DNA of 64,000 nucleotides, taken from assembly GCA_963556255.1 (NCBI GenBank), contig OY744617.1, positions 25,637,689 to 25,701,688 of the forward strand, in the 5' to 3' direction. The stretch comes from Allolobophora icterica. Lineage: Eukaryota; Annelida; Clitellata; Crassiclitellata; Lumbricidae. Made by a program: the position numbers and the translations under genes. Within the stretch, counting starts at the first letter, position 1. Each line of letters starts with the position of its first letter. The notes beneath the pieces were generated by a model that was given only the letters and a program-made list of their open reading frames with translations, did not search any database and was not told the DNA's origin. Positions 48,976 through 58,647 of this stretch are shown piece by piece.

Positions 48976-51639
48976 CTTGTGCTTGTTCTTCTTCTTGTTC
49001 TTCTTCGTGTTCTTCTTCTTGTTCTTTTTCTTCTTCTTCTTCTTCTTCTTCTTCTTCTTCTTCTTCTTGTTGTTCTTGTTGTTCTTGTTCTTGTTCTTCT
49101 TGTTCTTCTTCTTGTTCTTCGTGTTCTTGTTCTTCTCGTTCTTGTTAGTTCTTATTCTTGTTCTTCTTGTTTTTTTCTTGTTCTTCTTGTTCCTCTTGTT
49201 CTTGTTCTTCTTGTTCTTGTGCTTCTTGTTCTTGTTCTTGTTCTTGTTCTTCTTGTTCTTCTTGTTCTTCTTGTTCTTGTTCTTCTTGTTCTTGTTCTTG
49301 TTCTTGTTCTTCTTCTTCTTCTTCTTCTTCTACGTTAATAATTATCGCGATCACAAAGCCGCGATCGTCGAAATAGCGATCACAAAATAGCGACACACAA
49401 AATCGCGACTGCGGCAAAACAGCGAGCCTCAAAACAGCGATTAAGTTTGATATAATTATGACAGTAGAAATCAGAATAAGGGTCGTGATCTCTAATTTGA
49501 GTCTCCAAGTTTAACGTTACACCTGTGGGCAATCCTGCATTTTAGGTATTTTAATTAAGTTCACATATTGTGGATAGTCATCAGCAATTGTGATGATTGA
49601 TGAAAATATAACTAAAACTAGAAGCTGGAAATAAATAGATGAAATCGCTGTTTTGGTTGTCGCTATTTTGTGCACTCGCTGTTTTGTGCGTCGCTATTTT
49701 GTGATCGCTATTTTGACGATCGCGGTTTTGTGATCACGGTTAAATCTATAGCAATAGTATGACTCTATGAAACGGAAATGGAAATGAACACACGGAGAAA
49801 GCCTGTTAACAGCGCCTGTATCAAATAAGTAAATGACAATGAGAAAGTTTCGTCTTATTTGACCCTGCCTTCAGAAAAGAGAAGCGTCCAGATGAATAAA
49901 AACTCGTCAGTTGCAATCAGGCCGATTTGAAATGCTAACTTGCTACAAAGGAATCATGCGCACAGATGATTATATTAAGCGCCCCTTTGAGGTTCTTAAA
50001 AGACGTTGCTTAAATATAGCCTGCGACATACATACATGCATTGATTCCTTTATCAAAATAAACAATTATAAAAGCGATTGTAGATCCACAAACGACAATT
50101 TTATACGAATTATACGACTGCTTTATGCTTACACAGAAAAGACGACCGTCCTTCCAGTGAATACCATGAAAAATTCCATAACAACAGACCACTCAGAAAA
50201 AAGTGAGTTAGTTTAATTTGTCGTTGTAGCTATATCTATGACTACTTTTATAGGCCGATACAACCTGTTTTACTATAGAAGTAATTGCAGTTGTAATTGT
50301 AATCATAATTAGGCAAATGAGAAGACAGATGAAAACTCGTCAGTTGCAATCAAATAGATTTAAACTTGCCACAAAGGAAAATTTATATAACACCGTTCAG
50401 AATCAGAACGAATCAGAAGCGCTCTCTTCACAAGCCTACGTGATGTAAAGTTTCATTAAGAACTAGACTATGACATCAGTTTTACCCAAGTAAACTGTAG
50501 ATTTTTATTGCAGTCACATCAACTTGGTTACAGAGAGGAGAGCAGACACCTCAACAACTGAATCTGTAATTTTGCATGGTAATAATACTTGTATTTATGT
50601 AAACATGACTCGCACATTTAAAGGTTATGACTATATCTCTATTAATACAACTGGTCGTCTACTAGTTATCACCTCTATAATGCTTATGCTGTTTGAGGCT
50701 GTGTTCCAACTCACACAATGCCCTCTTCAACTTACACATTGCCAATGAATATCACTGTAATAGTCATTGTCATTTTCTTAAACAATATCAAACCTTATTA
50801 TAACTCATACAAAATGCTGATTCGCAATTGTTTTATATAATTTGACTGATGTCTTTGCAGTAAGGTTGTTCTTCATTAAATGCTATGAATTCATATTTTC
50901 CGTTCAGATTTTCCCACGGGACTTCTGGTAGCATTCATCACAGGAGCAACTGTTGGCCTTGTCATCGGTGTCGCCTTGACCTTCTGCTTCAGAATGTTTT
51001 GCAGAAAGTAAAGCATGTCTCACTGATCTAGCAACTCGAATTTTGTTGTCGATTTTTATGTGATACTCTACAGTTATCGGCTCTTGAGATCAATATTCAT
51101 TCTTGTATTCTGTTTTTTTTTAAAGTTTATTATGCGATAGACACTATTGCATATGACGAAATAATGCATACAGGTTGAACACACATTTCCCCTTTTAACT
51201 GTAGTCTTTCAGATATGCTTCTATGTCACATAAATTCTAAAAGTTCTCTGTTTATCGGAAGGGATTTGAATCATCAACACTCTTAAACTGTTTTTTCCCG
51301 GGCGAGGTTTTTGTATTAGCACCTCTCAATGGTTATCTTGAAAGGGCGTTATATAAATGCTCTTAATGAACGAACGAATAAAAAAATCAGATATTTATAA
51401 CCAGAAATATTATTCTTCGTTTCAGAGGAGACAATCAACATACTGATGAAAGTCATCGACTGTCAGAAAAAAATCCAACTCAAAGGGACGAATGCATACT
51501 CACCAACGAGACGACTGAGATGTACCAAGAACTTAAAAGAACAGTGCACAACGGTAACCATGGAAACAACATGAACGAACCTCGAACGAGCAATTTGTAC
51601 GCTGCGCTGGAATTTGCAAACAACGAAGCTACAACTTAG
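44314..51639 (+). CDS. Unit 3 D8C-domain receptor, seven exons, 300 residues
   Basis: Exons are 44314-44362, 45118-45246, 45785-45919, 46529-46738, 50137-50202, 50908-51007 and 51426-51639, totalling 903 bases, one open frame to TAG. The signal peptide (1-25) starts [10 protein letters not shown]. The D8C region covers about 26-175: [46 protein letters not shown] and CSLSYC. The linker (176-200) is Thr-rich. The membrane helix is 202-224, followed by basic residues and Cys228. The tail has YQEL (263) and YAAL (288). Introns 1-5 are phase 1, the last phase 2. The domain is that of UMOD/GP2/OIT3; a membrane form with tyrosine motifs suggests surface signalling, which is inference. SSC became SSI and the exon 4 CxC...C was lost. 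Joining exon 4 to 5 across 3.4 kb rests on phase and product logic only. Confidence 0.6.
44465..44765 (+). repeat. Intron 1 minisatellite, about 20-bp unit (unit 3)
   Basis: Around fourteen imperfect AACAGGTCAAGATAACCGG-like units, about 100 bases after exon 1. It is the longest of the three orthologous arrays. Confidence 0.9.
47101..47679 (+). pseudogene. Thr/Asn-rich repeat exon with GPI-type tail, partly decayed
   Basis: From about 47281 to the TAA at 47677 one frame encodes Thr/Asn-rich repeats ([20 protein letters not shown] is typical), with many N-x-T sites as in a mucin-like stalk. It ends [20 protein letters not shown] plus FVLSTF, a C-terminal hydrophobic segment of GPI-anchor type. 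Upstream, 47101-47160 reads the same way ([19 protein letters not shown]), but indels shift the frame between 47160 and 47280. A (TA)n tract lies where an acceptor would be expected, and I see no usable AG. It could be a dead alternative last exon of the unit 3 gene that once gave a lipid-anchored form. Confidence 0.55.
47790..48425. repeat. (TCTG)n-rich tract in intron 4 of the unit 3 gene
   Basis: About 630 bases of TGTCTGTGTCTGTCTG-like sequence. All long peptides predicted on either strand are low-complexity artefacts. Confidence 0.95.
48800..49330. repeat. TTC/TTG tract in intron 4 of the unit 3 gene
   Basis: Mixed TTCTTG, TTGTTG and TTCTTC repeats, purely pyrimidine plus G on this strand. 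It ends exactly where the TTAA-flanked MITE begins. Predicted poly-Leu, poly-Phe and poly-Glu peptides are artefacts. Confidence 0.95.
49335..49743. mobile_element. TTAA-flanked inverted-repeat MITE
   Basis: TTAA stands at both edges (49335 and 49740). Arms of about 100 bases are inverted copies, each a string of AAAATAGCGA/AAAACAGCGA words with GCGATCGTC. The middle has no ORF. TTAA at both ends fits piggyBac-like or Kolobok-like insertion, but the superfamily is not shown. Confidence 0.7.
50137..50202 (+). CDS. Unit 3 gene exon 5, Thr-rich linker
   Basis: A phase 1-1 exon of 66 bases after acceptor ATGCTTACACAG and before donor GTGAGT. It encodes [20 protein letters not shown], a short polar linker between the D8C domain and the membrane exon. 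The strong donor and exact phase fit with exon 6 support it. The upstream join to exon 4 is the weakest link in the gene model. Confidence 0.55.
50908..51007 (+). CDS. Unit 3 gene exon 6, transmembrane helix
   Basis: It starts after TTTTCCGTTCAG and ends before GTAAAG (phase 1 in, phase 2 out). It encodes [20 protein letters not shown] and then [13 protein letters not shown]. This is a glycine-rich single membrane helix with flanking Cys and basic residues on the inner side, as in type I receptors. If the following intron is kept, the frame stops at once (AAG TAA), giving a tail of only six residues. Confidence 0.65.
51300..51385 (+). repeat. LINE 3' end remnant inside intron 6
   Basis: GGTTATCTTGAAAGGGCGTTATATAAATGCTCTTAATGAACGAACGAATAAA matches the GGCG.TATATAAAT lead-in and tail of the LINE fragments at 42790, 56095 and 59085. 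Only the last 80 bases are present. Confidence 0.55.
51426..51639 (+). CDS. Unit 3 gene exon 7, cytoplasmic tail with two YxxL motifs
   Basis: The exon begins after TTCGTTTCAG in phase 2 and runs 70 codons to TAG. The tail is hydrophilic, with MYQELKRT and SNLYAALEF as the only tyrosines, 21 residues between motifs. This spacing is longer than a classical ITAM. Similar Y..L...N.Y..L tails end many invertebrate immune-type membrane receptors, where they may bind SH2 proteins or sorting adaptors. Confidence 0.65.
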
Positions 51640-53345
51640 GATCTAATTATAAGCAGTCATCTTGAGCATGATGCAATAAGTGCATCAAAAAGGTTCGGTG
51701 CTTCGGCTAGCAAATGGTCAGACTGGGAACATTGGAATATCTCAGGATCATTTGCGAGATGAAAATATTTACTCCGAAATCGCGTGGAGACTTTAATACG
51801 AAGATCATTTATTGCTTCTACTACTCCAGTGTTTAGCTGAATACCCTGAATTTTAAACAAAACAACGACGAAACAGTTGAGGTTTATACACAGGACATTA
51901 TTGATGTAGCACAGGTTTTGCATAATTAGTGTAATGAACTTGCTGTTGAAACTTAAAACACGAACTTAATGAAATACCCGAGAAATACCAGAGAATATGA
52001 ATTGAGAATGTTGAAATCCAAGCGCAAGATTTGATTGCACGTATCTATTTTCAAGTAGGAAGTTGACCTTTAGAAAACGACAAATAACTTCCTAGTTACC
52101 GTATTCTGTGCCGATGTATATATTCAGAGCCTGTTTTAAATGATATATTGCTGTTTACCACGTGTCGTTCGTTTCCCTGAGCCATTGAACTACCATTACA
52201 ATCATAATTTTGCATGTTTAAGCCTATCAGGTATTATTTAATATTCAGTTGACAGTTGTAAGATTTTAAGTCTCACAGCTTTTGATTCGAGGTTAGTCGT
52301 CTTCAAGTGCCCACACGTGTAGAACTTTTCCCTCTGAAAAATAAGCATTTAAGCAAGAAAGTAATTAAGCTTAATGTGCAATATGTTTGATCTATGTTTG
52401 AATCCCCTTATTTAACCAGTCTGTACAAGGATGCGGTGTGTCGGCCTTATTATGCAGTGTTTAATCTAGTTCCCCTCGTCTGGGAGGGGAAACCAGGTTT
52501 CTGGGGGGAGCAAACAATTGACACACGATTTTGTCTTCCATCTTTAAAAAGTTCCAGACTTTTCAAAATTTTTTAATTTTTCATCTTCGAAAAAAGTTGA
52601 TGATCTTTTTTTAGTCCTTCACCCGATTTGTAACTTTTTCTACAATTGCTCTCTGAAAAAGGAATCCATCTCTCTGGGGGGAAACCATGTATCCACATCT
52701 ATCCTGAGGGGATTTTTCCTCCCCAATGGTCTGTACATTGTAGTATTACTGGCCTCTGGGGGAAACATCAATCCTGGGGGGGAACTTTCCCCCCCCCCCA
52801 AAGACGTCTAGATTACTCACTGCTTATTATGTAATAAACGAATATAATAATAATAATACATAATAATAAATCGGTGGGTGTAAATGGGACAAAATGTTCC
52901 TGCACATAGTTGAGCTTCTGCATCGCTGTCTATAAATTTTCACGAAATTATTATAATAGACACCAGTAACTTTTATCAACAGTTACGACAAGCGATTCAA
53001 TGGTAAAGACTAATCATCTGGAAGAGTATGTCTGAACCACAGACCTCTACCAAGCGTGTCATGTGGCATTCAGAGGTCTTTAGCTAATCAGCTTCCGCGT
53101 TCAATCCTTGAACCATGCACTATTACACGGGTATCTGAAATTTGCATTTGTACAGAAAATTTTCTACGAATTACAAATAAGTGTGTATGAAATTCGTCGG
53201 CTATATGTTTTTTTCTATATTGCATTATCGTCTGCCCATCATCGATGGTGGTTTACTAACACCTTCACGGAATTTCGTTGGTATGAATTTCATGACAGCA
53301 GCTGATATTCGTTTAGTTATCTCGTTGCTTAGCGTGAATGTAGAG
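51640..53345. other. Sequence 3' of the unit 3 gene, no gene seen
   Basis: The first part is presumably 3' UTR and flank. 52460-52810 holds several GGGGGGAAACCA-like and TTTCCCCCC-like runs, with GGGGAAACCAGGTTTCTGG at 52490, of unknown nature. Only short chance ORFs occur. Confidence 0.4.
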
Positions 53346-54648
53346 CAGTGGTTTTCAACCGGGGTTCCGCGGACCCCAGGGGTTCCGCGGGCGTCGGCCA
53401 GGGGTTCCGCGACAGCAGTCTTAAATTTAAAAACCACCAACTGATTTCACAAAAGAATGATCAAATAACCGAATTCTTCACAGCTTTCCGGCGTTCATGC
53501 TAAACACAATTCTATGTTAACATAGTTAACATTATTACGGGAGTGCATCGTTGCATTTTATATTTGCATTGCATTTTTACGCGGGTAAACGGCGGGGTAG
53601 GCGAAACAGGCGCTCTGATATAGCCAACCCCCTTGGCGTGAAATTGGTTTAATTACCCCCGACCTGTTCCCGTTTGGGATATATAGAGGGAGGATGTGCC
53701 AACAATAGCCCTGAATTGCTGAGATTACCTTGGGTCGAGCCGAGTGCCAACCACTTGGTGCAGTTGTGATTGCACCGTGTTAACTGACCGTTGTGTAGAA
53801 CCTCGTGCGTAGCCGGGGCGGAGGACTGGCACATACCATTACAGACGTTGGTAGGACCACGAGAGAGGACCAAGGGGAGAGAGGCAGGTACCTTAGAGTG
53901 GACCGGAAACTGCTATGCGGCCACCTGTAAGCGAATTATTGTTGGTCCGTTGTTGCCGTTCTGTTGCGTGCAGGACGAAATCTGGAATCCCCGACCCCCA
54001 GGGTAGAAGAAGTGGGCTCACTATTGCCTACTTGGAACTAGCGATGGAAGCTGTATCAAGGCACTCCGTGGACGAGTGTCCCACTACCCGTCAGTGCGGG
54101 AAGTAGGTCTGGAGAGGGTAGTGATCAGAGACACTTGTCCCCTACCACCACTCCCGTAACAGGGGTACCCGGAGTGGCCACCTACGTCGTGCCTTAAAAA
54201 TGTCAAAGTGAAGAAGTTAAAAAAAACTCAAGGGTAAAAGCGGTAGTGACTAGTAGGCCTATTCTCTTAAGGATAATTCAAGTTAAGGAAATTTTGGAAG
54301 TTAATTACTTACAGCCCTGCAGCGTTTCTATAACTCTTCTATCCATCTGTCAGAATTAGTTGCCGGCACAATACAGTAAAATAGATGTTGTTTACCTACA
54401 TTGTTTCTGTGCACTACTCTAGACTGCTAGACTAAAGTATGTAGGCCTATTTATAATAGCCTGCACCAGAGATGCAAAAAACTTATATTACAAGTTTAAC
54501 ATTCTAAAATTTAAGCATTATCCCAACAATACAAGTTACAATTACTTGAATTTCTTGGGAAAATGGACGGCTAAAACGCCCCGGGGTTCCGCGAGCAAAT
54601 GAGTGCTTGTGTAGGGTTCCGTCACTACAAAAAGGTTGAAAACCACTG
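53346..54648. mobile_element. Non-autonomous hAT element with 8-bp target duplication
   Basis: The ends CAGTGGTTTTCAACC...GGTTGAAAACCACTG are perfect inverse copies, followed inward by GGGGTTCCGCG-type repeats on both sides. ATGTAGAG is duplicated at 53338-53345 and 54649-54656. Terminal CAGTGGTT.TCAACC with an 8-bp duplication is typical of hAT. No transposase is present. A GC-richer core (about 53590-54200), ending near GTACCCGGAGTGGCCACC, may be captured or inserted DNA of other origin. Confidence 0.9.
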
Positions 54649-54790
54649 ATGTAGAGTAACGCTCACAGGATATTGAAATCATACTTGTCTTAATCTTATT
54701 TGTGCCGTTTTTATTTAGACGTAAATGAGGTCTTCCTAAATGAGGTTTTCTGATTGACTTTCGTAATCTTAAATAATATTGCAACTGTAA

Positions 54791-54910
54791 TTGTCCTTGT
54801 AATTGTCCTTGTAATTGTCCTTGTAATTGTCCTTGTAATTGTCCTTGTAATTGTCCTTGTAATTGCCCTTGTAATTGTCCTTGTAATTGTCCTTGTAATT
54901 GTCCTTGTAA
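54791..54910. repeat. 12-bp minisatellite TTGTCCTTGTAA
   Basis: Ten tandem copies with a single visible variant (GCCCTTGTAA). Predicted peptides VLVI and GQLQ are repeat artefacts on opposite strands. Confidence 0.95.
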
Positions 54911-55679
54911 TGCGCTGTTTGTCACTATACTTAAAAATACGCTATATTAAGTATTCGGATAAGCTTACATACGCACACACTGTACAGTACATGTTGGTGT
55001 GCGTTGACTGCAACGTAATAAATTCTATCTGGGTCGACCCAATTTTGTTGCGTTGGATTCGATGAAAACTCTAATTCTTATCTTGATATAACGGCGTTGT
55101 TCAGCGACAAATATCAATCAGTGACTTTCAGTCGAACGTCAAGACTTATTCATTGTTCAGGGTAAACTTCACTTCAGGCCGTCCTAGTTAGAGTAAAAGC
55201 TGCGCTAGCCTTCATGTAGGCTAGAGCAGAGAGCGCACTACGTAGTTTGCTCATGAATTGGCGATAATGTAAACGCTGAATTACAAATACAGGAACAATC
55301 ATAATAAACCATTACAAATCCTAGCCCAAGGCACCATCCAAAATTAAACATTTCTGACAAATATTCCATACTTTCCTGTTTGTAAAAGCCCCTGCGTTTC
55401 CCAGTCTAACATCCGGAAGTTGTGTACATGCATGACTAAGAGCTTAATCAGCCTCCTCGAAGATTGGACTGTGTGCATAAGTTATTTGGTTGATTAAACG
55501 AGACGGTTCATGTACGTATTTGGACATATATGTACGCATCTTCATAACCTTTTAAAGAGTGTGAAGGCTTCTCACACATGCTCAGATATTCGGTGTGTGG
55601 CGTTCGCCCGCCCGGACGTCTGCACTGCTGCGCGGGGGCGGGTTTTGTGACTCCAACTCACTTCCGACTGGAGCCACAC

Positions 55680-56142
55680 GAGTCACTGCCTTGTCTATTT
55701 CCAACGTAAAGTGGCTGTTCTCTATCTCTGCCCACAGGGACCGTTCCTGTCAAAGGAAGTTCAGGATTAGACGCTTCCTTAAGAGAGGCAACACTAGTGT
55801 GGCATTGTCTTCTCGGCATAGCACCAGCTTACCTTCGGGAGCTCTTCACCCTGACCTCGGCCTGCTCTGGTCGCCGATCTCTGCGCTCGGCTTCCAGGGG
55901 CGACTTTGTGGTCCCCCGAGCACGCACTTCCACTAGACAGCATAGGGCTTTCTCGGTCGTAGGTCCCTCTCTGTGGAATGGCTTACCCTCTGACCTGCGT
56001 TCTCTCCCACGGGACATGTCTAGTACCTTTTATAAGAACCTCAAGACTTTCCTTTTTGACCGGGCTTGGGTCGGGAGCGCCTCTGGGTAGTCGCCTTGAA
56101 GGGGCGCTATATAAATTTCGTTGATTGATTGATTGATTGATA
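55680..56142 (+). pseudogene. LINE reverse transcriptase C-terminus with ATTG tail
   Basis: From 55797 the frame reads CLLGIAPAYLREL, RGDFVVPRARTSTRQHRAFS, VVGPSLWNGLPSDLRSLPRD and FYKNLKTFLFDRAW. This is the conserved end of CR1/Rex-like reverse transcriptases (AFSV.GP.LWN.LP..LR). The 3' UTR is minimal: GGGGCGCTATATAAATTTCG, then four to five copies of TTGA. The fragment is 5'-truncated but its last 98 codons are still open, so it is fairly young. Confidence 0.8.
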
Positions 56143-56814
56143 CAGTTTGGTCTCTGGGTCTGACTCTGCCTCTTCCGCGGTCGCCGGGTGGGCAACGTCC
56201 TGAGGATGGCCGTCTCAGAACAGGGTTCGTTCTCTTACCAACAGGAGTCTTCCTCTTTTGTGCGCCTTCTTAGCTACGGGCTTCCTCTTACTCTCCACCT
56301 GATCTAAACCATGACGTACCATTCTACATCTCGTGACTCTTGAACTATCGCCATTTATAAGGGACACCAAACGTTTTCTAAGTTTAAGGAACAATGAATT
56401 CATGCGACAAGTCTCTTCGTCACATCGTCCTGGATACCGGTCTATTGGGCAACTGTCAATGGTAACTCTCAGGTGTCGTCTAGGCACCTGTCCATTGAAT
56501 AACTCGTCCCCATCGTCACGTGTCTCTCGCTCCATTTTCGTGTATGGCATACCGGCCTCACACTAATATTGTCATGCGCCACATTTACGGAGTAAGTTTC
56601 CGTACCCGAGTCCTCTGTGTTGGCAATTGTCGACCAACACAGTGATAAATTCTGCTTCAAAAGATAACGGTACGGCACTCTGAAAGTGATAGTGAAGGTC
56701 TTCTTTCTATGACCTTCCTATCTACACACAGAACTTCGTTCCGACCTACGCACGAGGAGGCCCAACCCCGCACTTCAGTCAGTTCTCAGAGCTGTGTGTT
56801 ACGACAAGCAAATA
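56143..56814. other. No gene seen
   Basis: GC-richer sequence following the LINE tail, with only short opposed ORFs lacking recognisable motifs. It leads directly into the 150-bp tandem repeat. Confidence 0.4.
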
Positions 56815-57255
56815 TGGTTCTACCCGGGTATCCGATTACCCGAACTTCTCGTATCACTCTCTTGGTCTGATTTATTATTTTCCTTTGTACCTGGGACTCT
56901 CGTACACTTCACCATGGGACTCTGGCTAGCTGAACTTCGCTGGGAAAACGCGGACGTATCTCTTCCGGACCTGGGTACCCGACTACCCGACCGATCCCTT
57001 GGTCTGATTTATTCTACCTTTCACCTGGCACTCGCGTACTCTTCACATTGGGATTCTGACTAGCTTCAAATCGCTCGGAAAACGTGGATGTGTCTCTTTC
57101 GGACCTGCATGGGTACCCGACTACCCGACCAGAACTTTGATGTTAACCACTTGGTCTGATTTATTCTACATTTCACCTGGCACTCGCTTACTATTCACCT
57201 TGGAACTCTGACCCGCTGAACTTCAGCTTGAAAAATGCGGACATATCTCTTTCCG
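56815..57255. repeat. Tandem repeat of about 150-bp unit, three copies
   Basis: Three diverged units each carry GGGTACCCGACTACCCGACC, CTTGGTCTGATTTATTCTAC, ACCTGGCACTCGC.TACTCTTCAC and CGGA.GTATCTCTTTCGG. They begin near 56817, 56968 and 57101. Origin unknown: a short satellite or subrepeats of an LTR or UTR are possible. Confidence 0.75.
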
Positions 57256-57339
57256 GTTTACACAACCTTTTATCTTCCCGCTATTCAGAATCAGTCTGTC
57301 TCGGGACCTGACCAGCAGAGTGGGCCCTTACTCCACAAG

Positions 57340-57540
57340 CAGTATCCCTTCAACTACGGATAACCACCGGAGATAATCTCTGGGCTCGCATTCGTCAAAG
57401 AATTCCAAGGCTCGTTGTTCAACTACGGACAACCACCGGAGATAATCTATGCGCCCGCAATCGTCAAAGAATTCGAAGGCTCGTTGTTCAACTACGGACA
57501 ACCACCTGAGATAATCTATGCGCTCGCATTCGTCCAACGT
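57340..57540 (+). repeat. 69-bp tandem repeat, unit 3
   Basis: About three copies of the same unit as at 14680-14910 and 31230-31600 (CTCGTTGTTCAACTACGGAC, ACCACCGGAGATAATCT). The reading frame is broken by TGA in this copy. Confidence 0.85.
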
Positions 57541-58049
57541 CTCTTCAACGTCATCCTAGATATTGGCTGAAGCTCGATGAGGATCGTCTGAGAGGGATCG
57601 CTGTGAAACAAGAAAGCCTGTCCACTTTTTCTCTTCAGCGTTGTTTTGCAATAACTTACACTCGGGCTGCGATGTTATGTTCGATAGAAAATTTGCATGG
57701 AAGAAAGATTATGCCAGTCATTAATCCAGATTCAGTGCCCAGTTTCATTAATACATTGTTCCACAGTCTTGGGCTCTTCAGGACTGGCATAAGACGGAAA
57801 ATGTCTCTACATAATATGAGCAAACATTAACAGCGCAACTGAGGCTTGGACTTTTGACATTAGCACTAGCTTGACTTGGGTCAATATGTACTGCACATAT
57901 ATAAACGATAACTTAAACATGGAAAGTTTGAAAATACACATTTACACAAGCTTCAGTTTCAATCGCTAGAGCTCAACTGTGTATTTAACTGCTTGTTCCA
58001 GTTAGCTGGCGCTTGAGAGATAAATAGAGGCACTATTTTAAGTATATTA

Positions 58050-58154
58050 AGACATACATACATACATACATACATACATACATACATACATACATACATA
58101 CATACATACATACATACATACATACATACATACATACATACATACATACATACA
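58050..58154. repeat. (ATAC)n microsatellite
   Basis: About 26 perfect ATAC/TACA units at the unit 3/unit 4 border. Shorter runs stand at the matching places in units 1 (15640-15710) and 2 (32325-32375). Confidence 0.95.
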
Positions 58155-58202
58155 AGTCTTAAATGCCTACATACACGTGCAGTGATACACGTATATATTA
58201 TA

Positions 58203-58347
58203 CACTGTGTCAGGAAGAAAGGACCCCTTCTGGTAGTATTAGCTAATTATGTCAGGATTTAAACGGTTTTTGAATTTTAAAAATTAATGAATATTTACTA
58301 ATTATTTTCATATTACCGTAACGGGTCCCTTTTTCCCGGACACAGTG
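58203..58347. mobile_element. 145-bp MITE with CACTGTGTC terminal repeats
   Basis: The left end CACTGTGTCAGGAAGAAAGG is mirrored by the right end CCCTTTTTCCCGGACACAGTG, extending inward with mismatches (AAAGGACCCC against GGGTCCCTTT; GGTAGTAT against ATTACCG). AT-rich flanks suggest a TA-type target. A second copy opens the window. Confidence 0.7.
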
Positions 58348-58353
58348 TTTATA

Positions 58354-58647
58354 CAGGGTGGGCCCAAAAAAGTGACTTCCTAGAGGTTTTGCTAATATTT
58401 CGGCCAAAAGTAAGAATTTTTAAATCAAGTTTTACTGGTTTAAAAGTAATTCATATTTACATATTACTTCCAAATTTCACCAAAATATTTCAAACAGAAC
58501 CAAAGTTATGTCACTTTTACTGAGTCCACCCACTGTTTTTTTATGGCATAAAAAAATGTCGCGCAACAAAAAAGAACAAAAAAACGATTTTATTAAGGCC
58601 GAAATATTAGCAAAAATCTGTAAGGGTTACTTTTTGAGCCCACCATG
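58354..58647. mobile_element. Mariner-type MITE
   Basis: The ends CAGGGTGGGCCCAAAAAAGT and ACTTTTTGAGCCCACCATG are imperfect inverse copies, flanked by TA on both sides (58352, 58648). Homology continues inward (GCTAATATTTCGGCC against GGCCGAAATATTAGC). CAGGGTG..CCAAAAGT is a common terminal motif of mariner-type elements. No ORF; absent from unit 1. Confidence 0.8.

Noticed and set aside
48690..49432. Long Leu/Val, Phe/Leu, Cys/Ser and Glu/Gln ORFs
   Set aside because: TTC/TTG low-complexity tract, open in many frames on both strands, no start context or domain.
50514..50748. Open stretch with N-glycosylation sites and a hydrophobic segment ([16 protein letters not shown])
   Set aside because: Its phase does not fit exon 5 or exon 6 and it would end the frame; including it breaks the 300-residue model.
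51426..51639. Canonical ITAM in the receptor tail
   Set aside because: The two YxxL motifs are 21 residues apart, well beyond the usual 6-12.
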